Shown in pieces: positions 43,199 through 51,050 of a DNA stretch of 64,000 nt. The DNA comes from Candidatus Symbiobacter mobilis CR (GTDB lineage Bacteria; Pseudomonadota; Gammaproteobacteria; Burkholderiales; Burkholderiaceae_C): assembly GCF_000477435.1 (NCBI RefSeq), contig NC_022576.1:1-64000 (forward strand). The letters are read 5' to 3'. Under the pieces are notes generated by a model. The model was not told the DNA's origin. It worked only from the letters and a program-made list of their open reading frames with translations, and made no database searches. Position 1 is the stretch's first letter. Each line of letters opens with the position of its first letter. The translations under genes and the position numbers were made by a program.

Positions 43199-43424
43199 CG
43201 ATGAACCAATCGGAGAAATACGATTCGTGCCGGATTTTTTGCCTTCTCCGGATGAATTGGTACTGAAGAACGAACAAAAGAAAGTCACTATTTCATTAAG
43301 TGTGGAAAGCGTTGATTTTTTTAAGGAGGCTGCGAAGAAGCACAATATGCAATATCAAAGAATGATCATGCAATTGCTGGATGAATATGTTGCCATCCAA
43401 AAGCATGCCAACAAGGAAATGTAG
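43176..43424 (+). CDS. brnA: BrnA-type antitoxin
   Basis: An 82-residue partner of the BrnT toxin. The C-terminal half, VTISLSVESVDFFKEAAKKH followed by YQRMIMQLLDEYV, fits a ribbon-helix-helix DNA-binding fold used to neutralise the toxin and repress the operon. It overlaps brnT as expected for the module. Confidence 0.85.
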   Translation: MNKQIHYSDEPIGEIRFVPDFLPSPDELVLKNEQKKVTISLSVESVDFFKEAAKKHNMQYQRMIMQLLDEYVAIQKHANKEM

Positions 43425-43561
43425 CGGAAGTCCCTGGATTTTTCATTGCACTGGCTTATGCAGAGGCTGGGCTGTGGCTGACGGAGTTCTTTCTGCACTG
43501 CAGCCGCCTGCCTGTTCCTGTAGGGAGTACCGCGAGTTGGATATAAATAAGGGGAACAAAA

Positions 43562-44128
43562 TTGGCCAGAGTACCTCGTAGGATCTATCAGCTAAAAATT
43601 GGTTTGCATGGTGCAAAACCACCTATTTGGCGGCGCTTTCTGATTGCAAGTTCGGTGACGTTGCCGAAATTTCATGAAGCAATCCAAATTATTATGGGTT
43701 GGACGGATTCCCACTTGCATGTTTTTGAAACGGGTGATCGGTACTATGGGGTGCTGGACCCAGAATGGGATGATGATGAAGGAATCTATGACGAGACAAA
43801 GTTCAGGCTCAACCAGCTCTTGTGGTACGAAAAAGATTATTTGAAATACGTATACGACTTGGGGGATGAGTGGGAGCACAAGATTACGCTGGAAAAAATC
43901 TTGCCTTTTAACTCCAAAGTGGTTTTGCCATTTTGTGTCAAAGCCAAAGGGGCATGCCCACTGGAAGACGTGGGTGGGCTTTGGGGCTATTACAAATTTT
44001 TGGAAATAATGCGCAATCCCAACCATCCAGAGTATGAAGAATATAAAAAATGGATTGGCGGCGAATTTGACCCTACGGCCTATGATATCGATGAGGTCAA
44101 TGCATTGCTTGCAGATATTGGCAGGTAG
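43562..44128 (+). CDS. Plasmid pRiA4b ORF-3-like protein
   Basis: A 188-residue protein of the pRiA4b ORF-3 family (IS1096 TnpR-like): YQLKIGLHGAKPPIWRRFLI, FHEAIQIIMGWTDSHLHVFE, VYDLGDEWEHKITLEKILPF and GACPLEDVGGLWGYYKFLEI. The start is TTG 43562 with AAGGGGAA upstream. Function is not known for the family. Confidence 0.85.
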   Translation: MARVPRRIYQLKIGLHGAKPPIWRRFLIASSVTLPKFHEAIQIIMGWTDSHLHVFETGDRYYGVLDPEWDDDEGIYDETKFRLNQLLWYEKDYLKYVYDLGDEWEHKITLEKILPFNSKVVLPFCVKAKGACPLEDVGGLWGYYKFLEIMRNPNHPEYEEYKKWIGGEFDPTAYDIDEVNALLADIGR

Positions 44129-44188
44129 TGCCGCCCAACCATGTGCCCAGGTTTTCTCCCTTTCCTTGGGCCACGCCGTGGCGATGTA

Positions 44189-44325
44189 CTGGATTCCCGC
44201 TTTCGCGCGAATCCAGTGTTATGCAAGAAATAGGTGCCATGTTGCCGATAGAAGCGGGAAAAATGTGTGCATACGGTAGCCCGCTGGGCGAGGGGAGCGT
44301 CGGGAAGCCGCTTTGCGGCTTTCAC
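44189..44325. repeat. Hairpin and REP-like repeat before purN
   Basis: CTGGATTC at 44189-44196 pairs with GAATCCAG at 44209-44216. At about 44278-44325 lies CCCGCTGGGCGAGGGGAGC and AAGCCGCTTTGCGGCTTT, a second copy of the repeat near 36820. It ends just before the 3' end of purN, so it may serve as a purN terminator. Confidence 0.5.
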
Positions 44326-44327
44326 GA

Positions 44328-44930
44328 TTACAAATTGCCCAGACTCTGTAGCAATCGAACGATGGCGCGCGGGTAGATCAAGTGCTCCTGGCTTAGCACG
44401 CGGGCGGCGAGGGTCTCTGCCGTGTCCCCAGACAGGATGGGGACGACGGCTTGTTCCAAGATCGGGCCGTGGTCGAGTTCCGCAGTGACAAGGTGTACGG
44501 TGGCCCCGGCGAATTTGCATCCGGCTTCGATGGCGCGTTGGTGCGTGTGCAGCCCGGGAAAAGCCGGGAGCAGTGAAGGGTGGATGTTGAGCAGACGCTG
44601 CGCAAAGCGGTCGACGAACCACGCGCTGAGGATCCGCATAAACCCCGCCAGCACGACCAGCGCACGGTGTCCGTCAGCGTCGAACGGGGCGATGCGCTGC
44701 GCCAGTACTGCATCGAAGGCCTCGCGGGACGGGAATGCGCGGTGGTCGATCACGTCGGTGGGGATGCCATGTTCGCGGGCAAAGTCCAAGCCCTTGGCAT
44801 CAGGACGGTTGCTCAGCACCAATGCGATGCGTGCGTGGTAACGGGCTTCCCACTGCTCTTGTTGTGCAGCGCGGACGATAGCCGCCATGTTGGAACCGCT
44901 GCCGGAAATCAGGATGACGATGTGGATCAT
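44328..44930 (-). CDS. purN: Phosphoribosylglycinamide formyltransferase
   Basis: Third step of purine synthesis, transferring formyl to GAR. The 200-residue protein has ILISGSGSNMAAIVRAAQ, NIHPSLLPAFPGLHTHQRAI with catalytic Asn and His, and GATVHLVTAELDHGPILEQ with the catalytic Asp. ATG 44930 is the family start. Confidence 0.96.
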   Translation of the reverse strand: MIHIVILISGSGSNMAAIVRAAQQEQWEARYHARIALVLSNRPDAKGLDFAREHGIPTDVIDHRAFPSREAFDAVLAQRIAPFDADGHRALVVLAGFMRILSAWFVDRFAQRLLNIHPSLLPAFPGLHTHQRAIEAGCKFAGATVHLVTAELDHGPILEQAVVPILSGDTAETLAARVLSQEHLIYPRAIVRLLQSLGNL

Positions 44931-45033
44931 GCTTCGAGGGGCGATGGCGCAAAGGGGTCGTGGGGTGAAACAGGCGAAACAGGCGAAAGGGGCGAAAAGG
45001 CGCACGGACGATAGGTGTGGCGTACGCAAAAAC

Positions 45034-45939
45034 CTATCGCTTGGGTGCATCGTCCCGGCCACCAGCAAGGTGCGGGAGCGTCTGGCGTAGCGAATCGAGG
45101 GAAATCGAGCAGGCGCCGTCGCGGCGTTGGTCGGTGGCGGTGGCGCGAAAGGCGTGCCCGTAGACCACCTCGAAGGGCAGTTCCAGTGGCATCGCCGACA
45201 CGGCATCGAGCCACGCACGCCGCCACTGTCGGCCACGTAGCGCGGGGAAGCGGTTGGGGTGCAGGTTGCGGCCCAGCCCGCGCAGTTCCTCCAGCAGGCG
45301 TTGCGCCGTCGGGAACGTGAGCGTGATGCGTTCGACATCGACGACAGGGTCGGTAAAACCCAGTTCGACGAGCCAGTCGCCCAGCACGTGCAGATCGACG
45401 AATTCTTGCGCGGGGGGGGGCCATCCGCGCTCTGCGTGGAGCGCCCGCAGCGTGGAAAGGGTGTCCGGCCCTAGGCAGGAAAACATCAGAAATCCGCCGG
45501 GGGCCAAGGCATCCCGCCATGTTGCGAGCAGCACGCGGGGGTCTGCTTCCCCATGCAGCGCCATGTTGGCCCAGATCATGTCCACGGCGGGGGGGAGGGT
45601 GGTCGTGACATCGACGGTCGGCGGGGCGGCATCCGCCGGTGGTGGAACAGCCTGGAGCCGGGACGGAAGCAGCGCCTTCCGAACGAGATCGGCGCGTGCA
45701 GGGGAGGTTTCGACCACGGTGCATTGCGCATCCGGGTACCGCAGCAACAGGGGTTCGTGTTCGACTATTCCGCCCGTCCACGGCGCCCAATGCAGCCAAT
45801 GCCGGGGCCGCACGGTGATCCAGTCGAGCCGCTCCTGCATTCGCTGTGCTACCTCTTCGTGCAGCCAGGGCGGGGGGGTGCGGTCTTGCAAGCGCCAGCG
45901 TAGCGCGGCGGTGGGGTCCAAATCGGCAGGGTGATGCAT
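45034..45939 (-). CDS. BioC-like methyltransferase
   Basis: A 301-residue methyltransferase with BioC-like context and sequence: RMQERLDWITVRPRHWLHWA near residue 32, WANMALHGEADPRVLLATWR, LAPGGFLMFSCLGPDTLSTL and DLHVLGDWLVELGFTDPVVD. BioC methylates malonyl-ACP to start biotin synthesis. Odd point: the usual glycine-rich SAM motif (GCGTG) is not seen; the region reads WAPWTGGIVEHEP. It may use an altered pocket or be non-catalytic. It diverges from comF with start codons 24 bp apart. Confidence 0.7.
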   Translation of the reverse strand: MHHPADLDPTAALRWRLQDRTPPPWLHEEVAQRMQERLDWITVRPRHWLHWAPWTGGIVEHEPLLLRYPDAQCTVVETSPARADLVRKALLPSRLQAVPPPADAAPPTVDVTTTLPPAVDMIWANMALHGEADPRVLLATWRDALAPGGFLMFSCLGPDTLSTLRALHAERGWPPPAQEFVDLHVLGDWLVELGFTDPVVDVERITLTFPTAQRLLEELRGLGRNLHPNRFPALRGRQWRRAWLDAVSAMPLELPFEVVYGHAFRATATDQRRDGACSISLDSLRQTLPHLAGGRDDAPKR

Positions 45940-45963
45940 GGAGCGGGTCAGTATATTGGGGGG

Positions 45964-46752
45964 ATGCAGCCGGAAACTTGTACGAAAGATGCCCAGGACT
46001 GGTGGAAAAGGCTGCCCCACCGCGCCTTGCAGGCCGTGGCAAAGATGGGCAGCCTGTGCCATGTGTGCCACCGCTGGCCGCAGGAGCCGGTTTGCGATGC
46101 GTGCCTGCGCCGTTTTGCCGTACCGGAGCCGCGTTGCGCCACCTGCGCTCTTCCCAGCACGCAGCCGCAGTGCGGCGCTTGCCTGACCGATCCGCCGGAA
46201 CTCAATGCGTGCGTGGCGGCGGTGTCGTATGCGTTCCCATGGTCGAATTTGGTGGCTTCGTTCAAATTCCGTGGCGATACCGGCTTGGCCGCTTGCCTGG
46301 CGCAGCGGATGCGCGATGCGCCGGGCGCCGGGGAAATGCTCGATAGCTCGGACTGGTTGCTTCCCATCCCGATGAGCGCGCAACGATTGCGCGAACGGGG
46401 GTACAACCAAGCGCTGCTGCTGGCGCGAGCGCTTGATGCGCAATGCACGCCCACTCGCGCACTGAATCGCGTTCGATTCGACATGCTGTGCCGGGTTCGC
46501 GAGACCCCAGCATTGCGGACGATGGATCGCGCCCAGCGGCGTGCGGCAGTGGCCCACGCATTGGCCATCGACCCTCTGCACTTGCGAACGGTACGCGGCG
46601 CCCGGGTCGTGCTCATCGACGATGTGATGACGACGGGGGCGACGCTCGACGCAGCAGCCCGCGTGCTGCGCGAGGCGGGAGCGGCACACATTGCCGCAGT
46701 CGTTGTTGCGCGCACTCCCCGCCCTTCGCCCGCTGGGCTTTCCTGTTTCTAG
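45964..46752 (+). CDS. comF: ComF-family phosphoribosyltransferase-like protein
   Basis: A 262-residue ComF protein linked to DNA uptake. Its N-terminus has Cys pairs CHVC, CDAC, CATC and CGAC suggesting a zinc ribbon; the PRT domain carries LLPIPMSAQRLRERGYNQAL and VVLIDDVMTTGATLDAAARV. The start ATG 45964 follows a G-rich ribosome site. It reads away from the BioC-like gene. Confidence 0.93.
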   Translation: MQPETCTKDAQDWWKRLPHRALQAVAKMGSLCHVCHRWPQEPVCDACLRRFAVPEPRCATCALPSTQPQCGACLTDPPELNACVAAVSYAFPWSNLVASFKFRGDTGLAACLAQRMRDAPGAGEMLDSSDWLLPIPMSAQRLRERGYNQALLLARALDAQCTPTRALNRVRFDMLCRVRETPALRTMDRAQRRAAVAHALAIDPLHLRTVRGARVVLIDDVMTTGATLDAAARVLREAGAAHIAAVVVARTPRPSPAGLSCF

Positions 46753-46754
46753 GT

Positions 46755-47741
46755 TCAACGCACAGGCAAGCGATCCAGGGGACTGACAACCCCCATCGGG
46801 CCACGGTTCAATACATGGGTATAAATCATGGTAGTCCTTACATCGGAATGACCGAGCAGCTCTTGCACGGTCCGAATATCCTGACCTGATTCCAGCAAGT
46901 GCGTGGCAAATGAATGCCGCAGCGTATGCGTGCTGGCCGGCTTGGTAATGCCCGCAGCCAACACCGCACGCTTGATGGCGCGTTGAATGCCCTGTTCATG
47001 CGCATGGTGACGGCGGCGTACTCCGGAACGCGGGTCCGTCGAAAGCTCTCGTCCCGGAAATAGCCAATACCATGCCAACAATTTTCCCTCCTCGGGTTTT
47101 TTGCGTTCCAACGCATTCGGCAATTGCACTCCTGGCAATGCATTCGTCAAGTCCCGCTGCCAAAGTACACGCACCGTATCCAATTGTTTCTCCAATGCAG
47201 AAATCAGGGAAACCGGAACCATGGTCCGCCGATCTTTATTGCCTTTCCCCTCCCGAATCGTTATTTCTCTTCGCGCCAAGTCCACATCCTTCACTCGTAA
47301 GCGCAAACACTCCATCAGGCGCATACCGGTGCCGTATAACAAGTTTGCCATCAGCGCATGCGTACTTTCCATGCAAGCCAGCATCCGGGCCACTTCATCT
47401 GGTGTCAGCACCGTTGGCAAACGCTGTGGCCGTTTGGCCCGCACCACATCGTCCAACCAAGGAAGATCGATCTCCAACACTTGCTTGTAAAGAAACAGCA
47501 ATGCAGCCAACGCCTGCGCTTGGGTCGAGGCCGAAACGCCACCCTCCACGGCCAAGGATGTCAAAAATGCTTCGACATCATGCGGCCCCAGTTCACGGGG
47601 ATGGCGCTTGCCATGAAAGAAGATGAAGCGTTTTGTCCAGTGGATGTAAGCTTGCTCGGTTCGCAAGCTGTAATGCCGCAAACGAAGCGCCTCCCGAATC
47701 TGGTCAAGGAGGCGAGGAGGTTGGGAAGTGGGAGCATTCAT
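46755..47741 (-). CDS. intI: Integron integrase IntI
   Basis: Tyrosine recombinase that excises and integrates gene cassettes between attC and attI. From ATG 47741 the protein has [20 protein letters not shown], the catalytic Arg in [16 protein letters not shown], the Lys in [22 protein letters not shown] with His-x-x-Arg, and [14 protein letters not shown] with the nucleophilic Tyr. A block [20 protein letters not shown] followed by VRRRHH is the IntI-specific patch absent from XerC/D. In-frame starts at 47759 (ATG) and 47786 (GTG) would enter its own promoter. It is intact. Confidence 0.95.
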   Translation of the reverse strand: MNAPTSQPPRLLDQIREALRLRHYSLRTEQAYIHWTKRFIFFHGKRHPRELGPHDVEAFLTSLAVEGGVSASTQAQALAALLFLYKQVLEIDLPWLDDVVRAKRPQRLPTVLTPDEVARMLACMESTHALMANLLYGTGMRLMECLRLRVKDVDLARREITIREGKGNKDRRTMVPVSLISALEKQLDTVRVLWQRDLTNALPGVQLPNALERKKPEEGKLLAWYWLFPGRELSTDPRSGVRRRHHAHEQGIQRAIKRAVLAAGITKPASTHTLRHSFATHLLESGQDIRTVQELLGHSDVRTTMIYTHVLNRGPMGVVSPLDRLPVR

Positions 47742-47777
47742 GAAGTCAGAGAAATGCATGTTACACGGCAGTTTCGG

Positions 47778-47806
47778 ATGATACACTGCACTGCTGTGCA
47801 GTCGAA
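47778..47806 (-). promoter_or_regulatory. Likely intI promoter with LexA-like operator
   Basis: On the - strand TTCGAC (47801-47806) and TATCAT (47778-47783) are separated by 17 bp. The palindrome ACTGCACTGCTGTGCAGT at 47785-47802 fills this spacer and fits CTG-N10-CAG, the core of LexA operators. It lies about 40 bp upstream of ATG 47741. LexA control of integron integrases is known for class 1 and Vibrio integrons; here it is read by eye only. Confidence 0.6.
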
Positions 47807-47819
47807 TTTACGTTAGGAG
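47807..47819 (+). other. attI crossover point
   Basis: TTTACGTTAGGAG contains GTTAGGA, a GTTRRRY-like core, with the expected crossover between G 47812 and T 47813. The first cassette starts here and its ORF begins 16 bp later. It is placed between intI and the array, as attI must be. Confidence 0.65.
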
Positions 47820-47828
47820 TCAATTTAC

Positions 47829-48515
47829 ATGTCGCCCATGCAAGAATTTTTCTTTCTTCCGCTTATCGCCTTTCTTTCCTTCTCAACAACTGCGGTAGCA
47901 GCAGACTGCTTGGTCAAGGATACTGACATCGCTACAGAATATTCGGGTGATTGCAGAAATGGACTTGCTAATGGGGAAGGCAAAGCTATCGGTCGAGACC
48001 AATATGTTGGTGGATTTCGTGATGGATTGAAGTACGGTAAAGGCACTTACACTTGGTCTAACGGTTCCCATTACATAGGCGAATACCGTGATGACAAAAG
48101 GAATGGGTTTGGCGTGTTTACCACTCCACGAACCGCTTACGATAATAATCTCAAAAGTACACTTGGTGTGTGGAAAGGTGATTTTTTTATTGAACAAGGG
48201 CTATTTGTGGACGGTACCTTTACTCTACGATGCACAACTAAGCCAATTTGCGAAAGGCAAAAACAACTTGAAGATCAACGTAAATCCAGAGAAGTGCGTG
48301 AACGTTACGAACGTGCCTGTGACAATTACTATCCTGGACGAGTAGGAAGAATCAAAGGCGATGGATGGTTAGCAACTGAAGATGGGTTTATTGTGCGGTA
48401 TGTTAATAAAGACCGAAAAATGGTCACCATCGAAGGTACAAGCGGTGGTAATTCGCTCAAATTTGGAGAAACCAGAGAATTCTCATGTTCCACTCTCCAG
48501 CATTACGAGCGTTAA
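47829..48515 (+). CDS. Cassette 1: secreted MORN-repeat protein
   Basis: A 228-residue protein with a signal peptide (FLPLIAFLSFSTTAVA, cut near residue 24). Then come MORN repeats such as YVGGFRDGLKYGKGTYTW and YIGEYRDDKRNGFGVF, which often bind lipids or act as scaffolds. The C-terminal third is charged (KQLEDQRKSREVRERYERAC) and ends without a known domain. It is directly behind attI, so it is the youngest and probably best-expressed cassette. Confidence 0.8.
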   Translation: MSPMQEFFFLPLIAFLSFSTTAVAADCLVKDTDIATEYSGDCRNGLANGEGKAIGRDQYVGGFRDGLKYGKGTYTWSNGSHYIGEYRDDKRNGFGVFTTPRTAYDNNLKSTLGVWKGDFFIEQGLFVDGTFTLRCTTKPICERQKQLEDQRKSREVRERYERACDNYYPGRVGRIKGDGWLATEDGFIVRYVNKDRKMVTIEGTSGGNSLKFGETREFSCSTLQHYER

Positions 48516-48516
48516 C

Positions 48517-48582
48517 TCCTAACTTGGCAGTCAACCGGACCTGCGCGAAAAGCCGCGCAGGCCGGTTACTTCTACGTTAGAC
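48517..48582 (+). other. attC site after cassette 1
   Basis: R'' TCCTAAC at 48517-48523 and R' GTTAGAC at 48576-48582, 66 bp end to end. The centre folds as AACCGGACCTGCGCG against CGCGCAGGCCGGTT, with one unpaired A, the extrahelical base expected of attC bottom strands. Confidence 0.85.
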
Positions 48583-48624
48583 TAGCACATCCTTTTCACA
48601 CTCTTTGACAATAAGGAAGAAGCA

Positions 48625-49704
48625 ATGCAGAACCTCGACGACCTCCTAAAAGAGGCCATTCAGAAGGCCACGACTGAGCGTGGCAACATAAATATCCTGA
48701 TTGCTGGACGGTCTGGCGTTGGGAAAAGTACTTTGATTAATGCTGTCTTCCAGCAAAATCTTGCAGAGACAGGACAGGGACGCTCCGTCACACAAAACAC
48801 CCGTGAAATCACCAGAGATGGAATCCCAATCACGATATTTGACACACGAGGATTGGAAATGTCTCAGTTTAAGGAGACATTGTCCGAACTCGAAAAAGTT
48901 ATTAAAGATCGGAGTGGAGACAAAGACTCAAATAGACACATTCATGTCGCTTGGCTTTGCATCCAGGAAGATGGGAGGCGGGTAGAAAGTGCTGAAGTTG
49001 ATTTGCATAACATGCTATCAAAGCATGTTCCGTTAATTACAGTCATAACGAAAGCGAGAAGTGACAACGGTTTCAAGAACGAAGTTCTTGGACTATTGCC
49101 AGAGTCAAAGAATGTGATTCGTGTTCGCGCCATTCAAGAAGAATTAGATGATGGGTACACGCTGAAACCAATTGGTCTTGGTAGTCTTATAGAGCTAACC
49201 TCAGAGGTCATCCCCGAGGGAAAGCGAAGGGCCTTGGCTGCAGCGCAAAAGGCCAATCTCAACTACACAAAAGCACAAGCTCATAAAATTGTCGCTGGAG
49301 CAGCAACTGCTGCTACTGTCGCTGGCGCAAGCCCAATCCCATTCTCTGACGCCGCAATTCTTGCGCCGATTCAGATTGGTATGATCGCTGGAATCACTTC
49401 CGTTTTCGGACTTGAGCTTTCTAAAGGGACATTAACCACTTTGGTGACATCTGCAATTGGTGTAGGTGGCGCTACATTTGTCGGGCGGACCATTGTCGTC
49501 AATGTTATGAAGTTATTTCCTGGCATTGGAACCTTTGCCGGCGGTGCCATTTCTGCGGCAACTGCAAGCGCGATAACTGTTGGACTCGGCGAGGCATACA
49601 TAGCGGTTCTTGCAGAAATTTTCTTAGACAATCCTGAGGCTGTTCCTAGCGCAGCAGACATTGCAGAAAAGCTGAAAGACAAGATGCTCAATAAGTCCAA
49701 GTAG
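48625..49704 (+). CDS. Cassette 2: GTPase with C-terminal DUF697-like membrane region
   Basis: A 359-residue protein of the Era/YfjP-like GTPase class. P-loop ILIAGRSGVGKSTLINAVF lies near residues 23-41, DTRGLEMSQF near 73, and VITKAR near 137 where the usual TKxD has Arg for Asp. Residues about 225-330 are Ala/Gly-rich and hydrophobic (GAATAATVAGASPIPFSDAA, then ILAPIQIGMIAGI), like the DUF697 hydrophobic hairpins. Function unknown; a membrane-associated stress GTPase is plausible. Confidence 0.78.
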   Translation: MQNLDDLLKEAIQKATTERGNINILIAGRSGVGKSTLINAVFQQNLAETGQGRSVTQNTREITRDGIPITIFDTRGLEMSQFKETLSELEKVIKDRSGDKDSNRHIHVAWLCIQEDGRRVESAEVDLHNMLSKHVPLITVITKARSDNGFKNEVLGLLPESKNVIRVRAIQEELDDGYTLKPIGLGSLIELTSEVIPEGKRRALAAAQKANLNYTKAQAHKIVAGAATAATVAGASPIPFSDAAILAPIQIGMIAGITSVFGLELSKGTLTTLVTSAIGVGGATFVGRTIVVNVMKLFPGIGTFAGGAISAATASAITVGLGEAYIAVLAEIFLDNPEAVPSAADIAEKLKDKMLNKSK

Positions 49705-49721
49705 TAATGGTCTAACTATTG

Positions 49722-49779
49722 GTCTAACTATTCATTCCAGCGGACTGCCTACGGCAGCCGCTGAATTCAGACGTTAGGC
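49722..49779 (+). other. attC site after cassette 2
   Basis: R'' GTCTAAC at 49722-49728 and R' GTTAGGC at 49773-49779. The body CAGCGGACTGCCTACGGCAG then CCGCTG forms a hairpin. It is nearly the same as the attC at 61515. A 12-bp direct repeat duplicates R'' at 49710. Confidence 0.88.
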
Positions 49780-49789
49780 GGCTCCAGTT

Positions 49790-50008
49790 GTGATGCTCTG
49801 TTCGCCTTTAGCCCTTGTCACATCTGCGGTTGCAGCTCTCTTTTTTGTAGTTGCTGCGCTTAGGGTGCGTGCTGTCCAGGGGTTGTTTTGGCTCGCAGGT
49901 TTTGGGCAGGGTATCATTCATGGGCTGTGTAGCATGTGCCCTTATTCAGCACCGCAGCCTAACGTCAAAAGTAAGGGGCGACGCGCTTCAGCGCGGTGTC
50001 CCGCTTGA
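49790..50008 (+). CDS. Cassette 3: small hydrophobic ORF
   Basis: A 72-residue ORF that starts MMLCSPLALVTSAVAALFFV, one likely membrane helix, and runs into its own attC, where it stops. No family recognised. The DNA may be only a filler cassette, since its right half is repeated in inverted form just beyond the attC. Confidence 0.4.
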   Translation: MMLCSPLALVTSAVAALFFVVAALRVRAVQGLFWLAGFGQGIIHGLCSMCPYSAPQPNVKSKGRRASARCPA

Positions 50009-50110
50009 CTGCGGGGTTAGGCGGCGGTGCTGAAAAGGTGCACACGCCGCGCAGCCCATGAACAGCACCCAAGCCAAAACAACATCTGGACAGCAAGTTC
50101 AGACGAAGCA
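49880..50110. repeat. Imperfect inverted duplication centred on an attC
   Basis: The about 95 bp left of the attC (ending AGCACCGCAGCCTAAC) recur, inverted and with gaps, on its right. Shared blocks, read outward from the right R', include GTTAGGC, GCGGTGCTGAA, CAGCCCATGAA, GCCAAAACAAC and CTGGACAGCA. The whole could fold into one long cruciform. No gene was found in 50023-50294 apart from this repeat. Confidence 0.75.
49957..50022 (+). other. attC site after cassette 3
   Basis: R'' GCCTAAC at 49957-49963 and R' GTTAGGC at 50016-50022, exact complements, 66 bp in all. The centre GACGCGCTTCAGCGCGG forms the apical hairpin. Confidence 0.85.
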
Positions 50111-50294
50111 CAACTACTGCAATAAAGAAATCTGACATTGCATAAGCAATAGAGGCTAGGGTGGTTGAGTTTGGGGGGTGGAGCTTAAGCGGTTTGAAAT
50201 AAACTTTGCAACATTAGTCTGAATGGACTATCGTTCATGGTAGGATATGCAGAAAATTTGTGCTAAAAATGACACTTGTTTTGGAACAACGACC

Positions 50295-50924
50295 ATGAAA
50301 AATTTTTCCATTATTGCTTTGTGCCTTGCTGTTATGACTTCTTTTTCAGTCGCTCATGCTCAGCTTGTTGAAACTGACTGGGTAAATTCTGGAGATAAAC
50401 TTTTGACGTTGGATACAGTAACCGGTCGGAAGTGGCTTGATCTGACGCAGACGTATAACTGGAGTGTTGACATGGTTCGCGCTGAGCTACCTTCATTTAC
50501 TGTAGCGACGAGTGAGTCTGTTTATCAGCTTTTTCAACATGCCGGTGTCACACTAAATTCTTCATGCGATCCATTCTGTGATGTGTACGATAGCGAATCT
50601 ATTCTTACAAGTATGCAGCAAAAACTAAGCTACTCTGGTTGGACTTGGGGGTTTATTACACAGGGTTTTGTATTAGACCAAAGAGGTGAAAATGGCGTAG
50701 GACTCGCTGCATTTAGCCATATGGGAAACGAAAACCAAGTTAGTTTTTATGGACTGTGGATTCCGTCTTCATATCCAGGTAACGGACATTCAGTTTGGGC
50801 ATACTTGGACAGTAACACTCCGGTTCTTTCTCCCGTCCCAGAACCAGAGACGTACGTGATGGTATTGGCTGGGTTGGGAATGATTTGCGGTATCGTGCGT
50901 CGCCGCAAAGCGAAGCAAGCATAA
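50295..50924 (+). CDS. Cassette 4: secreted PEP-CTERM protein
   Basis: A 209-residue protein with a signal peptide (IIALCLAVMTSFSVAHAQ) and a C-terminal PEP-CTERM sorting signal: VPEPETYVMVLAGLGMI followed by RRRKAKQA. Such proteins are handled by exosortase (EpsH/XrtA) and are found in strains that make extracellular polysaccharide. The central part (TGRKWLDLTQTYNWSVDMVR) is like other PEP-CTERM proteins with a DUF-like lead region. ATG 50295 is preferred to a 16-codon upstream extension. Confidence 0.82.
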   Translation: MKNFSIIALCLAVMTSFSVAHAQLVETDWVNSGDKLLTLDTVTGRKWLDLTQTYNWSVDMVRAELPSFTVATSESVYQLFQHAGVTLNSSCDPFCDVYDSESILTSMQQKLSYSGWTWGFITQGFVLDQRGENGVGLAAFSHMGNENQVSFYGLWIPSSYPGNGHSVWAYLDSNTPVLSPVPEPETYVMVLAGLGMICGIVRRRKAKQA

Positions 50925-51050
50925 ATCGTGTCCGAGTGACCGGCTACGCTACAAAGAAGTCAGCGTTTTGCTGTCCATCTCGCATAACACCTGTTGCAAC
51001 GGGTAATTCAAACTCTCTCTTCATCGTGTACTAACCATCATCCCCACTAA

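Noticed and set aside
42908..44128. brnTA and the pRiA4b-like gene as part of the integron array
   Set aside because: They lie on the intI 3' side, not the attI side, and no attC was found between them.
45034..46758. 574-codon frame as one protein including the BioC-like domain
   Set aside because: The first 270 codons are antisense to comF and without a domain; the BioC-like start is ATG 45939.
50925..51050. attC after the PEP-CTERM cassette
   Set aside because: GCATAAC and TACTAAC occur but no paired GTTRRRY or hairpin of the right spacing is present.
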